Source: Cymbidium sinense
Lineage: Eukaryota > Streptophyta > Magnoliopsida > Asparagales > Orchidaceae
Direction: 5' to 3'
NCBI GenBank assembly: GCA_021442155.1
Contig: CM038214.1
Span: 20,857,808 to 20,921,807 of the forward strand
DNA: 64,000 bases
Part shown: positions 12,001-25,130 of the stretch, in pieces
Layout: every line of letters starts with the position of its first letter
Numbering within the stretch: position 1 is the first letter of the stretch
Notes under the pieces: generated by a model
The model's input: the letters and a program-made list of their open reading frames with translations, nothing else
Databases searched by the model: none
What the model was told of the DNA's origin: nothing
Program-made: the position numbers and the translations under genes

Positions 12001-13073
12001 GATGTTTGGCATTTCATCAAATTCAAATATCAATAGTCCTTGGTTTTTACTAAAATTTGGAATATTAGTGTCCCTACTTTGTTCTCAATTTTAACTTGGC
12101 ACATTATGAAATATTATATTCTTATGGATGCTACTCTTTTGATAAAAGGTTTCCATCTCCCCTCTAAATTTTACTGTTGCTATCAAATTGAAAGTGTGGA
12201 TCATGTTTTTGTGAATGGCCCTTTTGCTGCTAAAATGTGGAATTGGTATGATAATATTTTTAATACTTTTTATTTTAATGGTGCATTTTCTATTATGCAA
12301 CTTCTTGAAGCATGTTTGTCTCATACTTCTAAGGGTCATGTTAAAATTGTTTTAGATACTACTATTCTTTGGTATATTTGGATGGATAGAAATGATGCTA
12401 AGCATGTAATATTCTATGAATTATCATCATTATTATTCTAGAGTCAAATATAAAATTTGTCTCTTTTCAAAACTAATCTTCTTAATCACTCTAGTTTTAA
12501 AGGGTGCAAGTCTGTGGCTTTGAATTTTGGGATTAATCTTCCCCCTAAATGTTTCTCCTACCCACAAAATTATATAATAGATTAAACCTAATTATTACTA
12601 CATTAAGGTTAACACTAATGGCTCGATTTCTAATGGTTATTATGGTTATGGTGGGATTTTGGGAGATCATAGTGGCAAGGTTATCTCTGCTTTTGCTGCC
12701 TCTTTAGATCTTTGTTCTGTGTTATTTGCTGAGCTTAAAGGATTTCATCATGGCATTTCTATTTGTTTACAACAAGGTTTTCATAAGATATGGTCTGAAG
12801 TTGATGCTCTCCTTCTTTTAGATTTACTCAAATCTGATGCTCATGGTAATGCTGAAGTGTATTATTTACTTAATCATACTAGGAGGCTTCTTGCTAACCT
12901 AGATTCTCAAATTTTTCATATTTATAGGTAAGCCAACTCTTGTGTTGACTTTCTTGCCAATTTGGGGGCCAAGTCTTCTTCTTTGCAAATCTTTTCTAAT
13001 GGTGACATACCCTTTTATTAGGGGTCTTGTGAATCTAGACAAAACTAGTTTGCCTTATTTTATAAGCTTTTAG
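9057..13073 (+). pseudogene. LINE A ORF2 (endonuclease, reverse transcriptase, RNase H), decayed
   Basis: ORF2 nicks the target and copies element RNA by target-primed reverse transcription. It starts at ATG 9,057 (MISFLIWNVRE, the usual WNVRG motif of AP-like endonucleases), followed by NISFLAILEP. RT motifs lie at 10,317-11,326: SLAGPDG, FRPISL, QINFLKGRSISDNVL, KLDISKAYD, GLRQGDPLSP, and FAND in place of FADD (the N codon is 11,036-11,038), so a metal-binding aspartate is lost. A zinc-binding RT region at about 12,080-12,260 reads GFHLPSKFYCC...ESVDHVFVNGP. RNase H at about 12,600-12,980 has NTNGS (normally NTDGS), FAELKG and SEVDALLLL. The C-terminus LVNLDKTSLPYFISF ends at TAG 13,071-13,073. 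The longest intact piece is 251 codons (10,571-11,326). Dead copy. Confidence 0.85.
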
Positions 13074-15264
13074 CCTTTTTTTCCTTTTGTGGGGTTTTGG
13101 TTTTCCCCTTGTTATTGGTTTTGAATAATTAGTTTTTCTTATGCTATTTTGGTCTTGATTTTTTTCTTCACCTAAACCTACTTTTATTTTCTAGTTTGGT
13201 TTCTTCCCATTCTTTGGATGGGTTGGGGTTGTATTTCCATTTATTAGATTTTAGTGGTAATTTTAATTTTTTGGTTTGTTTTCCCCCCAACTTGGTAGAG
13301 GTGTTTATAGCAGGGGCAGGGTGTTGGGTTTGCTTGTCTTCTAGTTGGTGTGGTTCTCTTTATTGGTTGGATCTCTCTACAACATTCTTTATTTGCTCTA
13401 GATTTTATGGTTGGTTGTTTGCTGGTGTTCCTGGTTATGGGTTTTTTCCCTTTATGGGTGTTGCTCATGCTATTTTTATGACCTTCCTGTTGTGGTTGGT
13501 TATTTTGTCACCTTGTTGTTTACTGATTAGAATGGTTTTTCTAGTTGTTTTTGGTTGTCCTTTCTTTCATGAGTCTCATCCTTCCCACTAGTTCATGTCC
13601 TTGTGGATTCTACTTGTGCTATTTGGGGTGTGGTTCTCTTAGTTGGGGCTTGCTCATCGGAAGGTGGCTATTGACAACTATTTTTTTGTGGTTTTGCTCA
13701 CCTACTAGGAGTTGTGTGACCTTGAGGGCTCCATATTTTTTGGTTGTAGCTTGGAGAACTATTTTCCTATGACTATTTATCCTTTCTATAGTGCTATTAT
13801 AGATGAGAATTATATTGGATGCTTCTAGATTGTTATATCTTCTGAATATTGGGTGTTCCTCCTGTAATATTGAGGTTGTGTTTTTAATTTGTGTTCTAAA
13901 CTAGAAGGATACTAATTACTAGTTGAATGTATTTGGACTTGGTTGATGACACTTGTTGGGGTTCTTGTCTGCAGCTATCTCTGGTTGTTGGATTATTTGT
14001 GATCCTAAAGGGCTTTTACTTTTTTCTATTTTTGGCTATTGTATTAGCTCTTTAAACTGGATTCTTTTATCCTTGGATTGGGATTGGTGGCTATTGTTTA
14101 TGGATTTCCCTTAGGATTTTTTCAATATTTATGACTGGATGAATCTTTCTTTGTTTCATCCTCATGGTTCTAAGTCTAATGATTTGAATCCTCAGCGATC
14201 TTGGTGGCTCGCATGTGGACTTCTTGACTATTTAGATTGGGCTCTAGTAGTTTGGTCTAAAGGGTTTTAATTTTCACGATCTTTTGAATCTATGTTTGGA
14301 ACCGACAGCTTACTTTCCCTTTCTTCTCTTTGGTTTCCACCTATTGGGTTTTTATTTTTGGACAATGGCTGAACCTCTCCCCACTTTTGATGGTTCCCTT
14401 GCTTCCTAACATTCTTGATGTTAGTCTCACTATTACTCTAGATATTATTGTTTTTGGTTCTTTGCATGTTATTTTAATGAAAGAACTTATCAACCATGAT
14501 CCTCCTTTTGCCTTTGTTTGGTCTCTGATTAGTCCTTTTACCCATATTGTGAGGTTTGACCCTAGCAACTGTATTAGCATTTCTTGGTGGTGGCTTTGCT
14601 GGTGCTCTCTCTGGTCTAATGCTTTCATGATGGGTTACCTCCTTATTTGGTCACTGAGTTTTATATTTCTGACTATTGGGTTTTTGTGGTTATATTTGTT
14701 GTTTAAAGGTTTATGCAAGTTTCTACGATGATCGTCATTTGATAAGGTGCTACAAGAGGCATGCTGGCAATGATGGCCTTGATGTTTCCCACTCCTTCTT
14801 TGGGTTGGTAGTGCTATATGTAACTATAACCCTTCACTTGATGTCTGGATGCTTACATATGGTGCTGCTCCTTAAGATGATTATAACTGAGCCTGAGCCT
14901 TTTCTTTATCTTTTTACTTATATCTGCTCTTATATTTTATGCTTAATTAACTATTTCATTATTTATACTCATCCCTTTTTTAAACATTCTGGATCTCGGT
15001 AGTTGGGAGACTTTTATTACTGGATTGTGTCGGTTTCAAAAGGAGCAGAGGAAGTTTGTTGCTAATTTCAAGGATTATTTTTTGTGGATCTCTGTTTCTT
15101 TTTTTATAAATTACTTTCATTATCTATTGTACTATCTAGGGGGCTTATCTCCATAGGACTTTTTGTAGCTCTTTGAGCATTAGCTTAGACATTTGCGCCC
15201 TCTAAAGACTTTGTACCTTTTCTTTGTGGCACTAAAATTTCCCTAATTTTCCAAAAAAAAAAAA
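13074..15264 (+). other. LINE A long T/G-rich 3' region and A-tail
   Basis: About 2.2 kb between the ORF2 stop and the A-tail, unusually long for a LINE 3' UTR. The sense strand is rich in T and G, and several medium open frames (for example 13,196-13,591 and 14,330-14,731) translate to Trp/Phe/Cys/Leu-rich hydrophobic peptide. It is homologous to the 3' part of LINE D: GACCCTGAGCCTTCTC there corresponds to GAGCCTGAGCCTTTTC here (about 14,890), and GTAGCTCTTTGAGCA is shared. I cannot tell from this copy whether it once coded for protein. Confidence 0.7.
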
Positions 15265-16246
15265 ACACTAAACCCTAAACCTTAAACCTTAAACTCTAAA
15301 CCCTAAACAAACCCAAAACAAAAAACACTAAAACTAACCCTAAATCCTATACTCTAAACCCTAACCCTAAACCCAAAACCCTAAAATCATCTAAATATAA
15401 ACCCTAAACCCCAAAACCTAAAACCCTAAACCTAAACCCTCCCTACCTAAACCTAAAAAAACACCCTACTCCCTCTCCAGACACTAACCTGACATAAATA
15501 CCTACAATTGAACCCTACCACTTAAACCTACTAACTCTGACCCTACCTTTCACCTCAAACATAAAGCCTAAACCCTGAGCTAACCAACTAACCCTAACCC
15601 TACATGACCTCTAGACCTAAACCCTGAGCCAACCCCAGGCCCTGGGCCCTTGACCTAAACACACCCACCCTAAAACCTAAAAAGATAAACTGAATAAAGA
15701 TAAACTAAAATAAAATAAATAAATAAAACCTAAACTTAAATAAAGATAAAGGAAAATAAAATAAAGACCTAAACTAAAACCTAAACCTCAACTTAAAATA
15801 AAATAAAATAAAATAAACTAAAATAAAAAAAATAAACCCAGACAACTAAAATAAAATAAATGAGAATAAAAACCTAAAATAAAACTAAAGCGTAGAAATT
15901 AAAAAACCTAAAATTAACCTAAATAAAAACCTAATCTTAAAAAATAAAGCTAAAACTAAAAAAAAAAGGAAAACATAAACCCTAAAGTTAAAAAAGAAAA
16001 ACCTAAACAAAAATTAAAAATAAAACATACAAAATAAAATAAACCTAAACCTATACTAAACAAAACCAAACTAAAATAAATAAAACCTAAACATAAACCT
16101 AAAATAAACTAAACCTAAACTTAAGCCTAAACTAAATAAAATAAACTGAACTAAAAATAAACCTAAACCCAAACAGAAAAATAAAACTTAAATTAAAAAC
16201 CTAAAACCTAAACCTAAAAAAATAAAATAAAAATTTTAACCTAAAC
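15265..16246 (+). repeat. Type I then type II array between LINE A and LINE B
   Basis: CCCTAAA-rich to about 15,690, then TAAAA/CCTAAA-rich. Near 15,625-15,650 heptamers change to CCCTGGGCCC, as in the island at 48 kb. No coding sequence. Confidence 0.85.
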
Positions 16247-18824
16247 CTCTTAGAGATTATAAACTTTGCTTGGAATACTTATGCTCAGGTGATCCTATTT
16301 GTGTTCGGAAAAAACTTGGATCACCAAATTTTTACTCAAAAAAACAAGTGTGGTCATCCTCTTATCTTGATTCAGATCTCATCAACCAAAGGGAACAAGA
16401 AGATATTCTTTTAGACTTGAGAAGGATCCCTTAAATGAGCTCCTTTTGAAGGAATCCATTGAGATTAAGAATAAGTATGCCTCACTCATTAAAGATGAAT
16501 ATTTGTGGGCCTCAAATTTAAGGCTCATTGGCTTTCTTCATCGATGATATCAAATTCCTCTCTCTTGCTCTATAAAGGAAAGGCATAGTGCTAATCTTAT
16601 AAGAAGTCTCCAAGTGGATAATGAAATTATCTATGAGCCTACCTCTATTGCTGATGAAATTTGCAAGTTTTATTCTAACCTTTTTAATTGCAGGAGTTCC
16701 TTAGCTCTGCCGAGCTCCAATCTACCTACTGGTATTTGTCTTTTCTATGCAAGCTGCTTCTTTGGAGATGGATGTTTCTGATTTGGAAATAATAGATGCT
16801 TTACATAGTTTTGAAGACAATAAATCTCCTGGACCAGATGGTTTTAATGCTAAATTTTTTTCATGCATCTTGGGAAATTATAGGAAAGCAATTTCTCCTT
16901 GTTATGCATTACTTCTTCAAAATTAGAAAATTTCCTTCTTCCTTTAAGCATACACTCATTACTTTGATCCCAAAGATTAAGCATGCTAATGTCATCTCCG
17001 ATTATAGACCTATCTCCTTGTGCAATATCTTCTATAAGGTGATAGCTAAAGTAATTACAAAGAAAGGTCCTCCCTATGATTATCCACATGGCACTCGGCC
17101 TTCATCAAAGGTAGAGATATCTCGATTGCACTGCACGAGCTTAGTCTTGATTTTGCAGCTAGATCTATGGAAAACTCCTTTCTTGCAAAGCTTGACTTGC
17201 GTAAAGCGTTTGATTTGATACACCATCCTGCCCTTCTCCATAGGCTAGTTCAGAAAGGCTTTCCCGCTCATTTTATTAAGTGGATCGAAGCTTGCATATG
17301 TGATGTTCCTTTTTCGGTTGTTCTCAATGGTAGTGTAAAGGGCTACTTCAACTCCTCCAATGGCCTTAGAAGATGTAATGTCATAGCCATGGACTCCTTT
17401 TCTCTGGAAGAGGTGAGGTAATTTTTTCTCCTTTTGCAACTATCTCACTTGCTATTTAGATCTTCTAATTCTTGGTTAGGCTAACTATGCATCTATTAAG
17501 TCTAAAGGTACTCAATTCTTGGATTATTGGTCTTGATCAACTTGGAGAAATCCATCATATTTTCTAAGAATTACCTTCGAGAAAAAATATTAATCTTTTC
17601 CCTAAATACAGGTATTCCAATTCGACCCTCTTAAACTTCACTTTGCTCCTCTTCTTGATAAGTTGCATCTATGGTTGGCAAGGTGGAAATGTAAACTTCT
17701 ATCTCTAGACTTCAACTCTAGTTCTGTAACAATTATTTAACCTCGATCAACTTCTATCCTAAATGTATCTTAAGAAATTTCTTCAATCATGCTAATTTTT
17801 TTACCACAATGGAGAAACCAAGAAAATTACTTATCTCACCTAAAACTACACTTCCAGATGGGAGGTGGGCCTTCTTTCTATTTCCAATCTCAATACTTTG
17901 AGCAAGGTAAAATACATGGAGATGAGAAATTCTTAATTTCTAGTTGGTAAAAACTATATATCCTTATGGTATGAATCTCTGTCACCTCTTTGGAGAACTT
18001 AAGTTGCTTTCTACTCAAGTTTGGCAGAACTTTTCTCTCATTGGGGATGAAAATCTCTTCATTCACTTTACTTTGATCCTTGGTGCACAACATCATATTT
18101 GAGATTACGGTAATGAATACTTTTCTATTTTGGGCTTCTGCTCATTATATTGAGTTCCTTATTCCATAATGGATTGTTGTTGCTTCTTTGGGACAACACT
18201 TATGCATTACATTTCTAAAATCTCTGGTATTTGGAATCGAGGTGTGCTTTGGAAGGATTCTAACAAACTTTCCTCTAAGCTTATTATCCAATGCATATTT
18301 GAACATTTCCCTAAGGTTAATTGGTTTAATGATATTTGGTTTAAAGGATATGCTCTCAATTATGCTATCTATTGCTGGTTGGCTCTCCTCAATGGTCTGA
18401 AAACTTGGATCAGTTCCATGCTCGTGGTTTAGGCCCTATACATACCTGCTATCTTTGCAAAGAGATCTTGGAATCTCACTCTCATCTTTTTTTTGAATGT
18501 CTTGTGTCTATGAATTTACTGAGGACTCTCCTTCCTATTGGCAACTTCTTACTTATGCAAACTACATTATCTCAGCTGTTAAGTGTTATTAGCAACTTGG
18601 AAGACAGGGTTATGGCTAGATTATGCTACCTCATCACTGCTGTGATGGTGTACACTATATGGAGAGGAAACATTGATTCCATTCTGGTTGGAAATTCTAT
18701 TATCTGGATGGGTAATCAAATTAGAACTAAAGTGGCTTTTAAATTAAGGAGATGGATATTTAAAGATCATTGGCCTGCGGACACACTTAGCTTATTGCTG
18801 AAATGGAGAAATATGGAACTCTAA
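16247..18824 (+). pseudogene. LINE B ORF2 remnant (linker, reverse transcriptase, zinc-binding region)
   Basis: Broken polyprotein for target-primed reverse transcription. The linker before RT reads KDEYLWASNLRLIGFLHR and IKERHSANLIRSLQVDNE at about 16,480-16,630. RT motifs are NKSPGPDGFNAKFF (about 16,820-16,860), LITLIPKIKHANVISDYRPISLCNIFYKVIAKVI (about 16,950-17,055, shown only as LITLIPK and DYRPISLCN for identification), and KLDLRKAFD (about 17,188). The usual RQGD is changed to RRCN near 17,370. The FADD motif cannot be found: the region after 17,420 is deleted or scrambled. A clean zinc-binding C-terminal part spans 18,372-18,824 (CYLCKEILESHSHLFFEC) and ends at TAA 18,822-18,824. The missing catalytic motif makes it inactive. 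Confidence 0.82.
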
Positions 18825-19320
18825 GGCTCTCGGGTTCTTGTAGCAGCTCGTCTTCCTTTTCTCTTCTCTATTTCAATAGGACTATCATGATCTTGGGGCC
18901 CTTAGTTTCTGGTGTTACTCGATGAAGACCGATACTCACTCTGGACGGCTGGATTGTAACCAGGTTCCTTTGTGATTTTTTCTTTTAGTTATCTGTGTTC
19001 CTCTCTGGAAGCTGCTCTTGAAGGAATCCTTGGACGACATATTCAGCAACCAGTGATTCATCATTTTTGGGGCTGCCTTGTATCCAATGGGATATTTTTG
19101 TGATCTGAGTCCTTGTATTCTGTCTTTCCCCTCTCTATTTTCTAGTTTTTTTCCATTTTCTTTGTTCCTTCGTCTCTATATTGTTTTATTTGGGATGTTC
19201 TGTTTTTCTGAGCTGCTTGTGACCTTCTTGGTTAGACTTTTCTGTCCAGATCTTTTGTAATTGTATTTTTAACTACTTTGGAATGAAATTGGGTTAACAC
19301 CCTCAACTTTTCCAAAAAAA
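18825..19320 (+). other. LINE B 3' UTR and A-tail
   Basis: T/C-rich non-coding sequence ending GGAATGAAATTGGGTTAACA, then CCCTCAACTTTTCC and A's. This is a typical plant L1 3' end. The open frame at 19,078-19,260 is a low-complexity Leu/Phe/Ser peptide and is not called as a gene. Confidence 0.8.
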
Positions 19321-19519
19321 TAAAAATAAAAAATAAAACCTAAACCTAAAAAATAAAATAAAAATAAAACTAAACTAAAAAGTAAACTTAAACCTAAACC
19401 TAAAAAAATAAACTAAAATAAACAAACCTAAGATAAATAAACTAAATAAAAATAAAAATAAACCTAAATCAAAATAACAAATAAAATAAACTAAAATAAA
19501 TAAAAAAAATAAACAAAAT
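19321..19519 (+). repeat. Type II array
   Basis: TAAAA/CCTAAA array after LINE B, ending in the hinge. Confidence 0.9.
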
Positions 19520-19556
19520 AAACCTAAACCTATGAGTTTACTTAATTAAAAAAAAT
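19520..19556 (+). repeat. Hinge element
   Basis: AACCTAAACCTATGAGTTTA then CTTAATTAAAAAAAATCAT, followed by CCCTAAA heptamers. Confidence 0.75.
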
Positions 19557-22233
19557 CATAACCTTAAACCCTAAACCCTAAAGATAACCCTAAACCCTAA
19601 ACTCTAATCCCTAAACCTACCACCATAAACCCTAACCACTAAACCTTAAAACCATAAACACTAAACCCTAAACCCTAAACACTAAACCCTTAAACCCAAA
19701 ACCCAAAACCCAAAACCCTAAACCTTAACCTGAAACCTTAAACCCTAAACCCTAAAACTTAAAACCCTAAATCCTAAACCCTAAACTAACCCAAAACACT
19801 AAAAACCCAAAACCCTAAACCCTAAACTATCCCTAAATCTTAAACCCTGCCCTAACCCTAAACCCTAAACCATAAAAATCCTAAACCCTAAAGCCTAAAG
19901 CATAAAACTTTAAACCTCTAACCTTAAACCTTGCTAACTTAAACCCTAAACCTAAACTCCTAAACTATAAACTCCTAAACCTAAACCCTAAACTAAATTA
20001 AACCCTAAACCCTAAACCCTAAACCCTAAAACCCTAAATCGTAAAACATTAACTAACCCTAAACTAAAACCTTAAACATTAAAGCCTAAACCCAAAACTG
20101 TAAATCATAAATCGCAAACTAACCTTAAATCCCAAGCTAACCGTAAACCTTAAACCCTAAACCCTAAAGCCTAAACACTAAACCCTGAACCCTAAACCCT
20201 ATTCCTAACCCTAAACCCTAAACCCTAAAACCTAAATCATAAACCCTAAAGCATAATATTCTAAAAAGTTAAACCTAAACTAAATAAAACTTATAAATAA
20301 TATAAATAAAAAACCCTAAACCAAAATAAAATAAAAAATTAAAATAAAATAAAAATCTAGACTAAAACTTAAACTTAAACCTAAAATAAAAAAATAATAT
20401 AATAAAAATAAACTAAAATAAATTAAATAATAACTTAAACTAAAAAATAAAATAAACCTAAAAATAAAATAAAATAAAATAAAAACTAAATAAATAAAAC
20501 CTAAACCTAACCTTAAAATTAAATAAAAATAAAAATAAACTTAAACCTAAACTAAAAAATAAAACTTAAACATAAACCTAAAATAAAAACTTAAAACCTA
20601 AACCTAAAAAAATTAAATTAAAACCTAAACCTAAACATAAAAAATAAAATAAAATTTAAACCATAAAAATAATATAAAAATAAAACTAAACTAAAAAATA
20701 AACCTAAAACTAAAAAAATAAACTAAAATAAAAGACATAAACTAAAATAAATAAACTAAACTAAATAAAATTAAAAAATAAATTTAAATGAAAATATAAA
20801 AGAAAATAAACTAAAATAAATAAAAAATAAACTAAATAAACTTAAAATCTCTAACCCTATTCCATGAACCCTAAAACAAACTCTAAACCCTAAATCGAAC
20901 CCTAAAGTTATAAGACTAAACCCTTAAGCCTAAGCCTTAACCCTAAACCCAAAATGTTATAGCCCTAAACCCTAAACCCTAAACCCTAAAACCCTAAACC
21001 TTAAACCCTAAACCCTAAGCACTAAAACCTGAACCCTAAATTCAAAGCCCTAAACCCCAAACCCTAAAACCCTAAACACTAAACCCTAAACCCTAAACAC
21101 TAAACCCTTAAACCCAAAACCCTAAACCTTAAACCTTAACCCAAAACCTTAAACCCTAAACCCTAAAACTTAAAACCTAAACCTAAACCCTAAACCCTAA
21201 ACCCTAAACTACCTTAAACCTAAACTAACTCCTAAATCTAAACCTTAAACTAACCTCCCTTAAACCTTAAAATCTAAACCTAAAGCCTAAAGTTTTAAAC
21301 ATGAAATCTAAACTATTAACCTTAAACCTGTTAACTTAAACCCTAAATCAGAACCCTAAACCTTACCTTAAACCCTAAACCTTAAACTCCTAAACTCTAA
21401 CACTATCCTAAACCTAAACCTTAAACCCTAAAACCCTAAACTATAAATCACTAACCCTAAACCCTAAAAACCTTAAACATTAAAGCCTGAACCCTAAACT
21501 GTAAATTATAAAAAACTAACCCTAAACCCCAAGCTAACCATAAACCTTAAACCCTAAACCCTAAAGCCTAAACACTAAACCCTGAACCCTAAATCGTAAT
21601 CCCGAACCCTAAACACTAAACCCTAAAACCTAAATCCTAAAATCCTAAACCCTAAACCCTAAACCCTAAACCCTAAACCATAAAATTCTAAAAACTTAAA
21701 CCTAAACTAAATAAAACTTATAAATAATATAAATAAAAAAACCTAAACCAAAATAGAATATAAAATTAAAATAAAATAAAAATCTAGACTATAACCTAAA
21801 CTTAAACCTAAAATAAAAAAAAATAATATAAAAATAAACTAAAATAAATTAAATAAATACTTAAACTAAACTAAAAAATAAAATAAACCTAAATAAATAA
21901 AACCTAAACCTAACCTTAAAATAAAATAAAAATAAACCTAAACCTAAACTAAAAAATAAAACCTAAACATAAACCTAAAATAAAAACCTAAAACCTAAAC
22001 CTAAAAGAATAAAATAAAAACCTAAACCTAAACCTAAAAAATAAAATAAAAGTTAAACCATAACAATAATATAAAAATAAAACTAAACTAAAAATTAAAC
22101 CTAAAACTAAAAAAATAAACTAAAATAAAAGACGTAAACTAAAATAAATAAACTAAACTAACTAAAAATAAAAAATAAATTTAAATCAAAATTTAAAATA
22201 AAATAAACTAAAATAAGTAAAAAATAAACTAAA
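19557..22233 (+). repeat. Two tandem higher-order units of about 1.4 kb
   Basis: Each unit has a CCCTAAA part followed by a TAAAA part. Landmarks recur about 1.4 kb apart: TTAAACATTAAAGCCT at about 20,070 and 21,475; AAAGCCTAAACACTAAACCC at about 20,165 and 21,562; AAACTTATAAATAATATAAA at about 20,285 and 21,715; AAAATCTAGACTA at about 20,350 and 21,780. The copies look far more alike than to other units, so this is a relatively recent tandem duplication. The first unit lacks a clear hinge at its end (about 20,836). Confidence 0.8.
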
Positions 22234-22271
22234 TAAACCTAAACATACTAGTTTACTTAATTTAAAAAAAA
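22234..22271 (+). repeat. Hinge element
   Basis: AAACATACTAGTTTACTTAA then TTTAAAAAAAACCCTAA; one of the best-preserved hinges. Confidence 0.8.
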
Positions 22272-25130
22272 CCCTAACCCTAATCCATGAACCCAAAAAT
22301 AAACTCTAAACCCTAAATTTGCAACCCTAAAGTTACAACCATAAACCCTAACCTTAAGCCCTAAGCCCCAAACCCTAAACCCAAAATGATAAACCCTAAA
22401 CCCTAAAACCTTAAACCTTAAACCCTAAACCCTAAGCATTAAAACTTACAACCCTAAATTCTAAGCCCTAAATCCCAAATCCTAAACCATAATACCTAAA
22501 CCCTAAACCCTAAAACCCTAAACCCAAAACCCTAAACCCTAAACTAACCCTAAATGCTAAACCCTAAACCCTAAACTTACAACCCTAACCCCAAACCCTA
22601 CACCCTAAACCCTAAAACCTAAAAACCTAAACTTAAACTAAATAAAACCTAAAAATAAAATAAATAAATAAACCTAAACCTAAATAAAATAAAATAAAAA
22701 ATAAAATAAAAACCTAAACTAAAACCCAAACTTAAACCTAAAATTAAACCTAAATCTAAACCTAAATCTAAAAATAAAAACATAAAAAAATAAAAACTAA
22801 ACTTAAAATAAATAAATAAAAACCTAAACTAAACTAAAACAAAGTAAATAAAAACTTAACTAAACTAAAAAAATAAAATAAACCTAAAATTATAAAACCT
22901 AAATAAAATAAAAATCTAAAATAAAGTAAAATAAAAACAAAATAAAAACCTACACCTAAACAATAAACTTAAAAATAAATAAAAAATAAAGCCTAAACCT
23001 TAAAAAAAAATTACCTAAAAATAAAATAAACAAAAGAAAATAAACCTAAGCCCAAACTAAAATAAACTAAACTTAAAAAAAATAAAACCTAAACCTAAAC
23101 CCTATACTAAATAAAATAAAATAAACTAAACATAAACATAAACCTAGACTGAAAAATAAAACATAAAAATAAATCAAAAATAAAAACCTAAAACCTAAAC
23201 TTAAAAAATAAAATAAAAACATAAACCAAAACTTAAAAATAAAAAAAAATAAACTAAAAAATAAACATAAAACTAAACTTAAACCAAAAAATAAACAAAA
23301 ATAAAAAACGTAAACTTAAATAAATAAACCTAAAATAAATAAATTAAACTAAATATAATTAAAAAATAAAATAAACTAAAATAAATGAAAGATAAACTAA
23401 ATAAACCTAAACCTACATATTTACTTAATTAAAAGAAATCATAAACCTTAAACCTTAAATCCAAAACCCTAAATCCTAAATCTTAAACCCTAAATCTAAC
23501 CATAAATCTTAAAGTATGCACCTACAACCCTAAATCGACAACCATAAACCCTAAATGCTAAAATACCCTAAACCCTAAATCATAAATCTTAAACCCAAAA
23601 CTAACCCTAAACCCTAAACCCTAAACCCTAAAATGTAAACCGTAAGTTTAACCCTAAACCTTAAGCCTAAAACACTAAACCTAAACCCTACAACCTAAAC
23701 CCTAAACCCTAAACTAACTAACCCTAAACCCTAAACCCTAAAACCTAAAACCTAAAACCTAAACTAAAATAAAAATCAAAATAAAAAATAAAAAACATAA
23801 ACCTAAATAAAATAAATTAAATACCTAAACTAAAACCTAAACCTAAACCTAAAAATATAATAAAATAAACTAACAAAAATAAGCTAAGATAAAATAAATA
23901 ATAACGTAGCTTAAACTAAAAAAATAAAATATACCTAAGAATAAAAAATAATATAAAATATAAACTAAATGTAATATAAAAATAAAATAAACCTAGAATA
24001 AACTTAAAGGAAAAACTAAATAAAAACTTATCCTAAAAAAATAAAATTAAAATAAATAAAAAATAAAACCTAAATCCTAAACTAAAAAAAGCTTAAACCT
24101 AAAATAAAAATATAATAATCAAAATAAATTAAACTAAACCTAAACTAAAATAAACTAAAATAAATTATACAAAGCCTAAACCTAAACCTAAACCTAAACT
24201 AAATAAAATAAAATAAACTAAAAATAAACCTAAACCTAAACTAAAAACTAAAACCTAAAAATAAACCTAAAATAAAAACCTAAAACATAAACCTAAACAA
24301 AAATAAAAAATAAAACTTAAACCTAAAAAATAAAATAAAAGTAAAAGTCAACTAAAAAATAAACCTAAACGTAAACCTAAACCTAAAAAATAAACTAAAA
24401 TAAAAAAACCTAAAATAAATAAAATAAACTAAATAAAAATAAAAAATAAACATAAAAAAATAAAAATAAAATGAGCTAAAATAAATAAAAGATTCACTAA
24501 ATAAACTAAATAAACTTAAAACTAATGATTTACTTAATTTAAAAAAAGTCATAAACCCTAAAGCTAACCCTAAACCCTGAACACTAAACCCTAAATCCTA
24601 AATCCTAAACCCTAACCATATACCCTAAAACCCTAAACCCAAAACCATAAACCTAAAACCCTAAAATCCTAAACACCTAAACCTAAACTAAATAAAACCT
24701 AAAAATAAAATATTTAAAAAAACCTAAACCTAAATAAAATAGAAAAATAAAATAAAATAAAAACCTTAAGTAAAACCTAAACCCAAACATAAAAATAAAA
24801 TAAAATAAACTAATAAAAATAAAATAAATAATATAAATAAAAACCTAAATTGAACTAAAAAAATTAAGAATAAACTCTAAAGCCTAACCCTAAACCCTAA
24901 ACCCTAAAAGAATAAACCCTAAAACCTTAAACCCAAAACCCTAAACCATAAACCCTAAACCTTAAACCCTAAACCCTAACCCTAAACCCTAAACCTTAAA
25001 CCCAAAACCTTAAACCTAATCCCTAAACCCTAAACCCCAAACCTTAAACCTAAACCTAAAATAACTACATAAATTAAAAAAATCAAAACCCTAAAACCTA
25101 ATAAACTTAAACCTAAACCTAATTCCTAAG
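22272..25130 (+). repeat. Alternating type I and type II arrays with two further hinges
   Basis: CCCTAAA blocks (about 22,272-22,620, 23,440-23,760, 24,550-24,670, 24,870-25,060) alternate with TAAAA/CCTAAA blocks. Hinges lie at 23,403-23,439 (CCTACATATTTACTTAATT) and 24,511-24,548 (ACTAATGATTTACTTAATTT). The last stretch, with TAACTACATAAATTAAAAAA, is also found upstream of the GR-RBP copies at 34.3 and 36.1 kb. No coding sequence. Confidence 0.85.

Larger units (their letters stand above)
7411..15264 (+). mobile_element. LINE A: nearly full-length L1-type non-LTR retrotransposon with RNase H
   Basis: Element of about 7.85 kb inserted in the CCCTAAA array. It contains ORF1 (DUF4283-like plus a damaged zinc knuckle), ORF2 (endonuclease, reverse transcriptase, RT-associated zinc-binding region, RNase H), a T/G-rich 3' region of about 2.2 kb and a terminal A-run at 15,251-15,264 after ATTTTCC. 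RNase H places it among the plant L1 lineages that carry this domain. Many stops and frameshifts and a changed RT catalytic residue show it is dead. Target-site duplications cannot be recognised because both flanks are the same repeat. LINE D at 59.1-63.5 kb is the same family: the RNase H region and the 3' region, including GTAGCTCTTTGAGCA near the 3' end, match. Confidence 0.9.
16247..19320 (+). mobile_element. LINE B: 5'-truncated L1-type non-LTR retrotransposon without RNase H
   Basis: Element of about 3.07 kb on the same strand as LINE A. It begins inside ORF2 directly after CCTAAACCT, which is the 5' truncation usual for LINEs. It ends with CCCTCAACTTTTCC and an A-run at about 19,314-19,320 that merges with TAAAA-type array. 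ORF2 ends with the zinc-binding RT region and then a 3' UTR of about 490 bp, with no RNase H, so this is a different L1 family from LINE A. Its sequence also differs from LINE A in every domain. Confidence 0.88.

Noticed and set aside
24352..24552. 66-codon minus-strand open frame
   Set aside because: Same low-complexity repeat translation as at 2.4 kb.
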